A DNA stretch of 64,000 nucleotides from contig NZ_KB913028.1 of NCBI RefSeq assembly GCF_000384135.1, positions 1,205,351-1,269,350 on the forward strand, given 5' to 3'. This document shows positions 55,248 to 64,000 of this stretch, piece after piece; the first letter of the stretch is position 1, and the number at the start of each line of letters is the position of its first letter. The translations under genes were made by a program, and so were the position numbers. The stretch is from Succinispira mobilis DSM 6222. Lineage in GTDB: Bacteria; Bacillota; Negativicutes; Acidaminococcales; Succinispiraceae. The notes beneath the pieces are model-generated. The model did no database searches and was not told the origin of the DNA. It saw nothing but the letters and a program-made list of their open reading frames with translations.

Positions 55248-55290
55248 AAAGGGCTGCAAGAAAATAGTAGTTTTCTTATACAGCCCCTTT
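55248..55290 (-). terminator. Terminator-like hairpin after dnaJ
   Basis: AAAGGGCTG (55248-55256) pairs with CAGCCCCTTT (55281-55290) and the inner AAGAAAA/TTTTCTT extends it. The T-rich tail is moderate, allowing read-through to prmA. Confidence 0.55.
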
Positions 55291-55291
55291 A

Positions 55292-56425
55292 TTAATCTAG
55301 TAAATCTTTAATTTTTTTCCAAAAACCTTTTTCCTCTGGATTTAAAGCTTCACCATCACTAGCAGCAAACTCATTTAATAGTTTTTTCTGTTTATCAGAT
55401 AGCCCTTTAGGAACAATTACTTTAATTCTTACCATTTGATCACCACGATTTCCACCACGCCTCAAGCTCGGAATACCTTTTCCTTTTATTCTTAATACCG
55501 AATCAGGTTGTGTGCCTTCAGGAATTTTTAAGGTTACTTTGCCATCCAAGGTTGGAACCGTTATTTCAGCACCTAAACTAGCTTGAACAATATTGATCGG
55601 TACTTCACACCAAACATTTTGCTCTTCACGTTTGAAAAATTTATGGGCTTTAACAAATAAGTAAACGTATAGATCACCACTTGCTGCACCACGTTCTCCG
55701 GCTTCGCCTTCACCAGAAACTCTCAAACGGGTCCCTGTATCTACCCCAGCAGGAATTTTAACTGTAATATCTTTCCCTTTACGTAATCTTCCTTTACCTT
55801 GACATCTTTTACAAGGATCTTTAATTGTTTTTCCTTCACCGCGACATTTTGGGCAAGTTGTAACAGTAGCCATTCTTCCAAAAAGTGTATTTTGCATTAC
55901 CTTAACTTGACCAGTCCCATTACACTCACTACAAGTCTCTACCTTGCTATTTTCATTGGCACCAGTACCATTGCAAGAATCACATTTTTCTTGTTTGTTT
56001 ACAGAAATTTTCTTTTCTACCCCAAAAGCTGCTTCTTCAAATGTTATTTCCAAATCATAACGCAGATCTGCTCCTGGTTCTGGGCCGCGATGGCGCGAAC
56101 GCCCTCCACCGCCACCAAAGAAATTTTCGAAAATATCTTCAAATCCCCCGCCAAAACCACTGAAATCAAAACCCTCTGCACCAGAGAATCCTGAACCACC
56201 CTCAAAAGCTGCGTGACCCATTTGATCATAACGGCTCTTTTTTTCAGGATCAGACAATATGGCATATGCTTCAGATAGTTCTTTAAATTTTTCTGCAGCT
56301 TCAGGATTATCTTTGTTTACATCAGGATGATATTGTCTAGCCAATTTTCTGTAGGCTTTCTTTAATTCATCATCAGAAGCACCCTTGTTTAAACCAAGGA
56401 CTTCATAGTAATCTCTTTTACTCAC
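55292..56425 (-). CDS. dnaJ: Chaperone DnaJ
   Basis: DnaJ stimulates DnaK ATP hydrolysis and delivers unfolded proteins. The 377-residue protein has the J domain with HPD (QYHPDVNKD), a Gly/Phe-rich linker (GFDFSGFGG), and four CxxCxGxG zinc repeats ([32 protein letters not shown]), then the substrate-binding C-terminus. Full length. It follows dnaK by 25 bases. Confidence 0.97.
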   Translation of the reverse strand: MSKRDYYEVLGLNKGASDDELKKAYRKLARQYHPDVNKDNPEAAEKFKELSEAYAILSDPEKKSRYDQMGHAAFEGGSGFSGAEGFDFSGFGGGFEDIFENFFGGGGGRSRHRGPEPGADLRYDLEITFEEAAFGVEKKISVNKQEKCDSCNGTGANENSKVETCSECNGTGQVKVMQNTLFGRMATVTTCPKCRGEGKTIKDPCKRCQGKGRLRKGKDITVKIPAGVDTGTRLRVSGEGEAGERGAASGDLYVYLFVKAHKFFKREEQNVWCEVPINIVQASLGAEITVPTLDGKVTLKIPEGTQPDSVLRIKGKGIPSLRRGGNRGDQMVRIKVIVPKGLSDKQKKLLNEFAASDGEALNPEEKGFWKKIKDLLD

Positions 56426-56450
56426 AACTACACCATCCTAAATTTAAAAG

Positions 56451-58301
<1,851 letters not shown>

Positions 58302-58325
58302 CTAAATACTCATAAATAAAATTTT

Positions 58326-58877
58326 TTAACCTACTACTTTAACTTTAGAATGACGCACTACTTTATTTTTATAGCGATAGCCTTCTTCGAAAACCATTTC
58401 AATACTTCCTTCTTCTAAATCTGGATTATCACCTCGCATCATAGCTTCATGAAGTTCTGGATCAAATTTTCCCTCAGTAACAATTTTCTCAACACCAATA
58501 TTGGTAAATGCTTGCTCAAATTGCTTCAAAATCATATCCAAACCGGTTTTGATATTTTCATCAACAGTATTTGGTAAACTATCTTGAGCTCTCTTAAAAC
58601 TGTCTAAAACTGGTAAGATTTTACTAATTACATCAGCAGTAACAAAAGTGGCTAATTGCTCTCTTTCTTCCTGTGTTCTTCTCTTATAATTATCAAAATC
58701 TGCTTTTAGGCGCATAATACTATTTTGTAATTCTTCGACTTTAGAATTATCTTCATCTAGAGCAAAACTTAAATTTTGTTCTTCTGTAGTGGTTTCATTC
58801 ATTTCTGAATCAGCTATAATTTCTTCTGAAATTTCAGTATTAGCAATGTTTTCTTTGATATCATTTTTTTCTTGCAT
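58326..58877 (-). CDS. grpE: Nucleotide exchange factor GrpE
   Basis: GrpE releases ADP from DnaK. The 183-residue protein has an acidic, unstructured N-terminus, a coiled-coil helix (about 45-110) and the C-terminal GrpE beta domain with PVLDSFKRA, GVEKI, FDPELHEAM and VVRHSKVKV. Located between hrcA and dnaK as in other Firmicutes. Confidence 0.96.
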   Translation of the reverse strand: MQEKNDIKENIANTEISEEIIADSEMNETTTEEQNLSFALDEDNSKVEELQNSIMRLKADFDNYKRRTQEEREQLATFVTADVISKILPVLDSFKRAQDSLPNTVDENIKTGLDMILKQFEQAFTNIGVEKIVTEGKFDPELHEAMMRGDNPDLEEGSIEMVFEEGYRYKNKVVRHSKVKVVG

Positions 58878-58899
58878 ATCTTCACCCTTAACTTTTTAT

Positions 58900-59919
58900 T
58901 TATCGTAAAATTTTCCGTAGATAATTTTCCAGAAAATTCATCACTGCAATTATCTTCGCGTATTCCATCCTCGTCGGGCCTAATACTGCTAATGTACCGG
59001 CAAATTGTCCATTTATATTGTAAGTTGCACGAACTACACTACAGTCTTGTATTCCAGAAAATTTATTTTCTGCACCGATGCTAATTTGAATACCAAAGTT
59101 TTCGTTAGATGAATTTAAAATATCCTTTAAAAGTCTACGCTCTTCTACGATTTGCAACAACTCACGCACTCGATTAACACTATTAAATTCTGGGTTTTTC
59201 AGCATTTGTGTTGTTCCACCAAGATAAACTTTTCCCTCATGGCGTTGCTCATGAATTTGTTTCACCAAATCCAAAAGCCCCTGATGCAAACCTTCATCAA
59301 AGACTATATCACGGTATGTCTCTCGAATTGACTGTTGTTGAATGTCTTGCAATGGAATACCTGCAAGCTTAGTAGTAATACGTTGTGCAACACTATCAAG
59401 ATCACTAAAAGCTACACCTTCAGGCAATTTTACAATACTATTTTCAACTACACCATCTTCTGTTACTAAAAGTAAAATCGCTCGTTGCGAATCTAATGGT
59501 AGAAATTTTATGTAGTTAAATTTTATATGATTTTCCTGATATGCGGTGACCACGGACAAATTATTCGTCATTCTAGAAAGTATTTTAGCCGTCAATTGAA
59601 AAATTTCATCCATTTGCAGTAATCTTGACTTATACCATTGCTCAATAAGAATTTGTTCATTTTCATTAATTAAGTCTGGTTCCCCTAGTGAATCTACATA
59701 TAAACGATAACCTTTTGAGGAAGGTATTCTTCCCGCAGATGTATGAGGTTGTTCTAAATATCCCAGGGCTTCCAAATCAGACATTTCATTTCTTATTGTA
59801 GCAGGACTAATGCCTAGGGCAAAATTACGTGCAATAGTTCGTGAACCAACAGGTTCTGCAGTAGCTACATAATAATCTACAATCATCTGTAAGATTCTTT
59901 TTTTTCTTTCTGTAAGCAT
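58900..59919 (-). CDS. hrcA: Heat-inducible transcription repressor HrcA
   Basis: HrcA represses class I heat-shock genes by binding CIRCE; GroEL helps it fold. The 339-residue protein has the N-terminal winged-helix (RKKRILQMIVDYYVATAEPVGSR, then SPATIRNEMSDLEALGYLEQPHTSAGRIPS) and the GAF-like C-terminal part. It is first in its operon, behind a perfect CIRCE, so it controls itself, grpE-dnaK-dnaJ and probably htpG. Confidence 0.96.
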   Translation of the reverse strand: MLTERKKRILQMIVDYYVATAEPVGSRTIARNFALGISPATIRNEMSDLEALGYLEQPHTSAGRIPSSKGYRLYVDSLGEPDLINENEQILIEQWYKSRLLQMDEIFQLTAKILSRMTNNLSVVTAYQENHIKFNYIKFLPLDSQRAILLLVTEDGVVENSIVKLPEGVAFSDLDSVAQRITTKLAGIPLQDIQQQSIRETYRDIVFDEGLHQGLLDLVKQIHEQRHEGKVYLGGTTQMLKNPEFNSVNRVRELLQIVEERRLLKDILNSSNENFGIQISIGAENKFSGIQDCSVVRATYNINGQFAGTLAVLGPTRMEYAKIIAVMNFLENYLRKILR

Positions 59920-59940
59920 CGCATAACACCTCTTACTTTG

Positions 59941-59967
59941 TTAGCACTCATTTTGTTAGAGTGCTAA
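59941..59967. promoter_or_regulatory. CIRCE operator of the hrcA operon
   Basis: TTAGCACTC (59941-59949), N9, GAGTGCTAA (59959-59967): exact consensus, placed just downstream of the promoter. Confidence 0.97.
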
Positions 59968-59978
59968 CACCTGTGTAT

Positions 59979-60007
59979 AAAATAACATTGTTAAATAAAA
60001 TTGTCAA
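59979..60007 (-). promoter_or_regulatory. Promoter of the hrcA operon
   Basis: Minus strand: TTGACA (60007-60002), 17 bases, TATTTT (59984-59979), immediately upstream of CIRCE. Confidence 0.75.
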
Positions 60008-60020
60008 GAGCAAATTTTAT

Positions 60021-61148
60021 TTAATTAATAAAATCTCTAAAAACTAAATTACTATATTTAAAACCGCGCTCTGTCAGAGCTAAAATGTTTTTTTCAGGAA
60101 AAAACAAGAGGCCTGCTTTAAGATGCCTTTCAATTATTTCAGCGTATCTTACTAGTATATCTTCTGAGAACTTGTTGGCATAAGTAATACAGTTTAAGCC
60201 TTCAACTAGACGTAAATTCATAAAAATATATTCACTTTGGTAATCGGCAGCAGTTATATTTTCTACTTCACGAATAGTATTGTGAAGATTTGTTTTCAAC
60301 ATAAGATATTCTTCCAATACAAAGGTATTAGTTGCTCTTTTGTGCCCATAAAAAGAGCAAGCACCTAAACCAAACGCAAAGTAATTTCGATAATGCCAGT
60401 ATACCTTATTGTGCCGGCATTCATAATTTGGTTTAGCAAAATTAGAAATTTCGTATCTTTTAAATCCATTATTCTCTAAAACTCTAGGAATTAAATCATA
60501 CATTCGCTCTTGGATTAGATCATTTGGCTGGAAATTATCATCTCCAGCCGCTAATTTATAGAAAATAGTGTTTTCTTCTATTTTTAGAGCATAAGCGGAA
60601 ACATGGGTTGGTTCTAGTTCAATTGCTAGCAGTAAATCTTCATATACATCATAAATACTTTGTTTGGGCAGAGAATTCATTAGATCAATATTAATATTCT
60701 TAAAACCTGCTTCTTGTGCCCACAAAATTGCCTGAATAGCTTCCTCTCTGTTATGAATTCTGCCTATATTTCGCAAAAGTTTATTATTAAAACTTTGAAC
60801 TCCAAAACTAAGACGATTTATGCCTATCTCTTTAAAACCACGTAATTTATCTTTTGAAACAGTACCAGGATTTGCTTCTAAACTAACTTCGCTAAAAGAC
60901 CACCCGTTGTTTAATAAAGCGCTAAAAATGCTTTCTAGTTGTGTGAGCGACAATAAAGAAGGTGTGCCACCTCCAAAATACAAAGTGGCACCCTCCTCTA
61001 AATTTATTTTCGTACTATTTATTTCACAGATAAGACTTTGAACGTATTGCTCAATCAGTTCTTCCTCTTTGTATGTAAAAGATGGAAAATCACAGTAAAA
61101 ACATTTTTTTAAACAAAAAGGAATATGAATATATATTGCTTGAATCAT
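60021..61148 (-). CDS. hemW: HemW-type radical-SAM protein (coproporphyrinogen-oxidase-like)
   Basis: HemW binds heme and is thought to deliver it; it is not the actual oxygen-independent oxidase. The 375-residue protein has IHIPFCLKKCFYCDF with the three cluster cysteines (C-x3-C-x2-C), LYFGGGTPSLL, EANPGT and NRLSFGVQSF. It lacks the fourth N-terminal cysteine signature of HemN. It starts one base after lepA on the same strand. Confidence 0.93.
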   Translation of the reverse strand: MIQAIYIHIPFCLKKCFYCDFPSFTYKEEELIEQYVQSLICEINSTKINLEEGATLYFGGGTPSLLSLTQLESIFSALLNNGWSFSEVSLEANPGTVSKDKLRGFKEIGINRLSFGVQSFNNKLLRNIGRIHNREEAIQAILWAQEAGFKNINIDLMNSLPKQSIYDVYEDLLLAIELEPTHVSAYALKIEENTIFYKLAAGDDNFQPNDLIQERMYDLIPRVLENNGFKRYEISNFAKPNYECRHNKVYWHYRNYFAFGLGACSFYGHKRATNTFVLEEYLMLKTNLHNTIREVENITAADYQSEYIFMNLRLVEGLNCITYANKFSEDILVRYAEIIERHLKAGLLFFPEKNILALTERGFKYSNLVFRDFIN

Positions 61149-61149
61149 A

Positions 61150-62946
61150 TTAATCCATTTTTAAAATTGCCATAAAAGCTTCTTGTGGTAGTTCTACACT
61201 TCCCACTTGCTTCATGCGTTTTTTCCCTTCTTTTTGTTTTTCTAATAATTTGCGTTTACGACTAATATCGCCACCATAACATTTTGCTAAAACATCTTTG
61301 CGCATTGCCTTTACAGTTTCACGAGCAATTACCTTATTGCCAATTGCAGCTTGAATTGGAATTTCAAACATTTGGCGTGGAATTAAAGCTCTAAGTTTTT
61401 CAGCTAATTGTCGTCCACGATACTGCGCACTATCACGATGTACAATTGCGGACAAAGCATCCACCGGTTCACCGTTTAATAAAATATCAAGTTTTGCTAA
61501 TGCTGAAGGCTTGTAGCCAGTTAATTCATAATCTAAAGATGCATAGCCTCTAGTAGCCGATTTCATTCTATCAAAATAATCATAAATAATTTCGCTTAAA
61601 GGCAGTAGGTAATGTAACATTACTCTGGCTGTATCAACATAAGTCATATTTTGATATTCCCCACGTTTTTCCTGTGACAACTCCATTACTGCACCTACGT
61701 ATTCTGAGGGCACAATTATTGTTGCATTTACATAAGGTTCTTCAATGCGATCTATAACTGTAGGGTCAGGCATTTTAGATGGATTATCAATTACCTCCAT
61801 CTCACCATTAGTTCGATAAACATTATAGATAACGTTTGGTGCTGTTGTTATTAAGCTTAAATTATATTCGCGCTCTAACCGTTCTTTAATAACATCCATA
61901 TGCAATAACCCCAAAAATCCGCAACGGAAACCAAAACCTAAGGCAATAGAAGTTTCTGGTTCAAAAGATAGGGATGCATCGTTTAATTGTAGTTTTTCTA
62001 AAGCGTCTCGTAATGAATCATACTCAGAATTTTCTACAGGATATAGGCCACAAAACACCATTGAGGTGGCTTTTTTATATCCTGGAAGCATTTGAGGTGC
62101 GGGGTTATTATTGTCTGTAACAGTATCCCCAACACGGGCATCTTTGACATTTTTTATGCTAGCAGCAAAAAATCCTACTTGACCAACACTTAATTTTTCA
62201 ACATTAACTAAATTAGGCTTAAACACCCCAACTTCAGTTACTTCAAAAACTTTTTCTGTTGCCATCATTTTGATCTGCATACCTTTTTTTATTTCACCAT
62301 CCATGACTCTAACATAAAGAATTACTCCTTTATATGCGTCAAAATGTGAATCAAAAACAAGAGCCGTAAGTGGCTGCTGCAAATTCCCTTTGGGTGGCGG
62401 TACTCTTTTTACTATAGCTTCAAGAACATCTGCTGTACCCATTCCAGTTTTAGCACTAACTAAAATTGCTTCACTTGCATCAATTCCAATAACTTCTTCA
62501 ATTTCTTTTTTAACGCGCTCGGGGTCTGCACTTGGCAAATCTATCTTGTTTATTACAGGAATTATTTCCAAGTCATGTTCTAAAGCTAAATATACATTCG
62601 CTAAGGTTTGCGCTTCTATCCCTTGTGTTGCATCAACAACTAGCAAAGCTCCTTCACAGGCAGCTAAAGCCCTAGAAACTTCATAGGTGAAATCAACATG
62701 CCCAGGAGTGTCTATTAAGTTCAACATATATTCTTGATTATCATTTGCTTTATAGTTAATTCGAACAGCTTGCGCTTTAATGGTAATACCTCTTTCGCGT
62801 TCTAAGTCTAGCTTATCTAAAACCTGCGATTCCATCTCTCTACTAGATAGTGTACCAGTACTCTCAATAAGGCGATCCGCTAAAGTTGATTTCCCATGAT
62901 CAATATGGGCGATAATAGAGAAATTACGAATTTGTTCTTGTTGCAT
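61150..62946 (-). CDS. lepA: Elongation factor 4 (LepA)
   Basis: LepA is a ribosome-bound GTPase that helps with stalled or mistranslocated ribosomes and assembly. The 598-residue protein has [15 protein letters not shown] near residue 14, [17 protein letters not shown]-like domains and the LepA-specific C-terminus ([14 protein letters not shown], then [28 protein letters not shown]). Confidence 0.97.
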   Translation of the reverse strand: MQQEQIRNFSIIAHIDHGKSTLADRLIESTGTLSSREMESQVLDKLDLERERGITIKAQAVRINYKANDNQEYMLNLIDTPGHVDFTYEVSRALAACEGALLVVDATQGIEAQTLANVYLALEHDLEIIPVINKIDLPSADPERVKKEIEEVIGIDASEAILVSAKTGMGTADVLEAIVKRVPPPKGNLQQPLTALVFDSHFDAYKGVILYVRVMDGEIKKGMQIKMMATEKVFEVTEVGVFKPNLVNVEKLSVGQVGFFAASIKNVKDARVGDTVTDNNNPAPQMLPGYKKATSMVFCGLYPVENSEYDSLRDALEKLQLNDASLSFEPETSIALGFGFRCGFLGLLHMDVIKERLEREYNLSLITTAPNVIYNVYRTNGEMEVIDNPSKMPDPTVIDRIEEPYVNATIIVPSEYVGAVMELSQEKRGEYQNMTYVDTARVMLHYLLPLSEIIYDYFDRMKSATRGYASLDYELTGYKPSALAKLDILLNGEPVDALSAIVHRDSAQYRGRQLAEKLRALIPRQMFEIPIQAAIGNKVIARETVKAMRKDVLAKCYGGDISRKRKLLEKQKEGKKRMKQVGSVELPQEAFMAILKMD

Positions 62947-63037
62947 TAAATTTATCCTCTCCTATGTTATAAGACAATATATCATTTCCATTATATATCC
63001 TTATATTATATCATTTTTTAACTGTTTTAGCCAATAT

Positions 63038-64000
63038 TTAGCGATTACAGAATTTTATTAGTATAAATTGAAAATCAAGATACTCTTTAAATCCGCTCCG
63101 CAAGGAAAATAAAAATTCTACCATTTCATTATGTAGCTCTTTAAGTTCTTCAATACTTAAATAAACACTTTCTGTTATTAATTTATTCACTATATAGCTA
63201 GAAAGTTTATATTCCTTAGCAAAATCGTTAAGGTTCATTCCGTTTTCCTGAGCCCTTTTTAAATGAATAATTTTTTTTATTTGAGCCGCTAAAGGCGATA
63301 TTATAGCTTCAATAGGAAAATTTTCCCTAGCGAGTTCATGCCAAATTCCCAAGACATTATTAGTCTCTTTTTTTTGCAAATACTCTACTAATCTATATAC
63401 CGAAACTTGCATACTTAGCTGTGATATTTCTAGAAGTTTTTTACGAGTTATTGTTTCTGTCGGATTTGTATACAAGGCAATTTTGTCAAATTCATTATCT
63501 AAAATACTCAAAGCTATATTATCTGTATAGTTGCAATATTGCCAAATACTTTCATATGCTTCTTTTGTAAAATTTAACTTTCTTCGTTTTATTTCTTGTG
63601 TTAACCAACCCTTTATTTCATAATATCTAGGTTTAATACAGCTAAAGCAAGTAGCTCGCTGTTCCAAATCCTTATATACTTTATTTTTTTGATAGTCTTT
63701 AAAATTTTTTAAACCTTTTTCTAAGTTATCGATTATAAAAATAACATAGCAATCTTCCGGAATATCATTTATTATAACTAAAAATTTTTCGAGCAACTCT
63801 TCAGAATGTTTTTTAACTGTAAAGATACTACTATCTCTGATAATAAATAATCTTACTTCAGAAAAAAACCCACCTGAATACAAATTTTCTTTAAAGTGTT
63901 CTAGGTTTTCAGCATTAATTTTTTCATAATGGTAGATGTTAGATTCTTGGTTGGAATTTAATGTTTCTCTAAATAAAAGCTCCTTGTACAGTTTCAATAC
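63038..64000 (-). CDS. holA: DNA polymerase III delta subunit (HolA), 5' end outside window
   Basis: HolA opens and loads the beta clamp. The visible 320 or so residues have the delta-family layout: an N-terminal AAA-like domain, FIIDNLEKGL, CIKPRYYEIKGWLTQEIKRR, and a C-terminal helical domain (PLAAQIKKIIHLKRAQENGMNLNDFAKE, then VNKLITESVYLSIEEL). The usual first 15-20 residues (with YLLYG-like strand) are missing; the frame is open to the window edge, so the start lies beyond 64000. A TTG near 63997 is not the real start. Confidence 0.9.
   Translation of the reverse strand, partial: VLKLYKELLFRETLNSNQESNIYHYEKINAENLEHFKENLYSGGFFSEVRLFIIRDSSIFTVKKHSEELLEKFLVIINDIPEDCYVIFIIDNLEKGLKNFKDYQKNKVYKDLEQRATCFSCIKPRYYEIKGWLTQEIKRRKLNFTKEAYESIWQYCNYTDNIALSILDNEFDKIALYTNPTETITRKKLLEISQLSMQVSVYRLVEYLQKKETNNVLGIWHELARENFPIEAIISPLAAQIKKIIHLKRAQENGMNLNDFAKEYKLSSYIVNKLITESVYLSIEELKELHNEMVEFLFSLRSGFKEYLDFQFILIKFCNR

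Noticed and set aside
55799-56194. 131-codon plus-strand ORF inside dnaJ
   Set aside because: It is antisense to the zinc-finger and J-linker part of dnaJ and has no ribosome site or domain.

Overview
The window is AT-rich and gene-dense, with tightly packed operons. It looks like a chromosomal segment of a low-GC Firmicute-type bacterium. Supporting signs are a tyrosyl T-box leader, a SAM-I (S-box) riboswitch, a TPP riboswitch, the order hrcA-grpE-dnaK-dnaJ-prmA-rsmE-mtaB with a CIRCE operator, a YerC/YecD regulator and a spoVS gene behind a consensus-like sigma-H promoter. Phosphatidylethanolamine synthesis genes (pssA, psd), an ArnT-like glycosyltransferase and several Veillonella/Selenomonas-like hypothetical families suggest the Negativicutes (Firmicutes with an outer membrane). 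That placement is an inference; a clostridial relative is possible. No rRNA, tRNA, CRISPR array, prophage or insertion sequence was seen.

Layout. 1-2.4 kb: end of a CBS/CorC membrane protein and T-box-controlled tyrS. 2.4-7.4 kb: a structured leader followed by a 5-oxoproline cluster (NRAMP-like ycsG split by a frameshift, a DUF1445 gene, then pxpB-pxpC-pxpA). 7.4-10.1 kb (minus): a membrane acyltransferase and a GGDEF/EAL protein with a broken GGDEF. 10.2-12.2 kb: D-amino acid aminotransferase, an unknown membrane protein, a gamma-carbonic-anhydrase-like protein. 12.2-17.5 kb (minus): pduL, then a four-gene operon that looks built for making and moving a sugar-modified lipid. 17.6-26.9 kb: mgsA-lspA-rluD-pyrR-phosphorylase, spoVS, then pepA, PHP, a P-loop/Asp23-like protein, a DUF3870 protein, M42 peptidase, ndk and cobalamin adenosyltransferase.

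26.9-29.2 kb (minus): htpG behind its own CIRCE, and yerC. 29.2-34.4 kb: SAM-riboswitch metNIQ and TPP-riboswitch thiW-thiM-thiE. 34.4-42.6 kb: an unknown cysteine-motif protein, prfC, a CitA/DcuS-type two-component system, a WecG/TagA glycosyltransferase, psd-pssA and a GT2 glycosyltransferase. 42.6-45.4 kb is the least ordinary part. It holds a protein resembling a radical-SAM domain without its cysteines, a convergent tyrosine recombinase, a perfect 25-bp inverted repeat, palindromic operator-like repeats and a ribbon-helix-helix/coiled-coil protein. 45.7-51.8 kb: gltBD. 51.8-64 kb (minus): hinT-type gene, mtaB, rsmE, prmA, the dnaK operon, hemW, lepA and the start-truncated holA.

The best candidates for something not well described are the recombinase/RHH-coiled-coil locus, the structured leader and frameshift of the ycsG gene, and the P-loop/Asp23-like plus DUF3870 pair. 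CIRCE control of htpG and sigma-H control of spoVS are concrete regulatory predictions.
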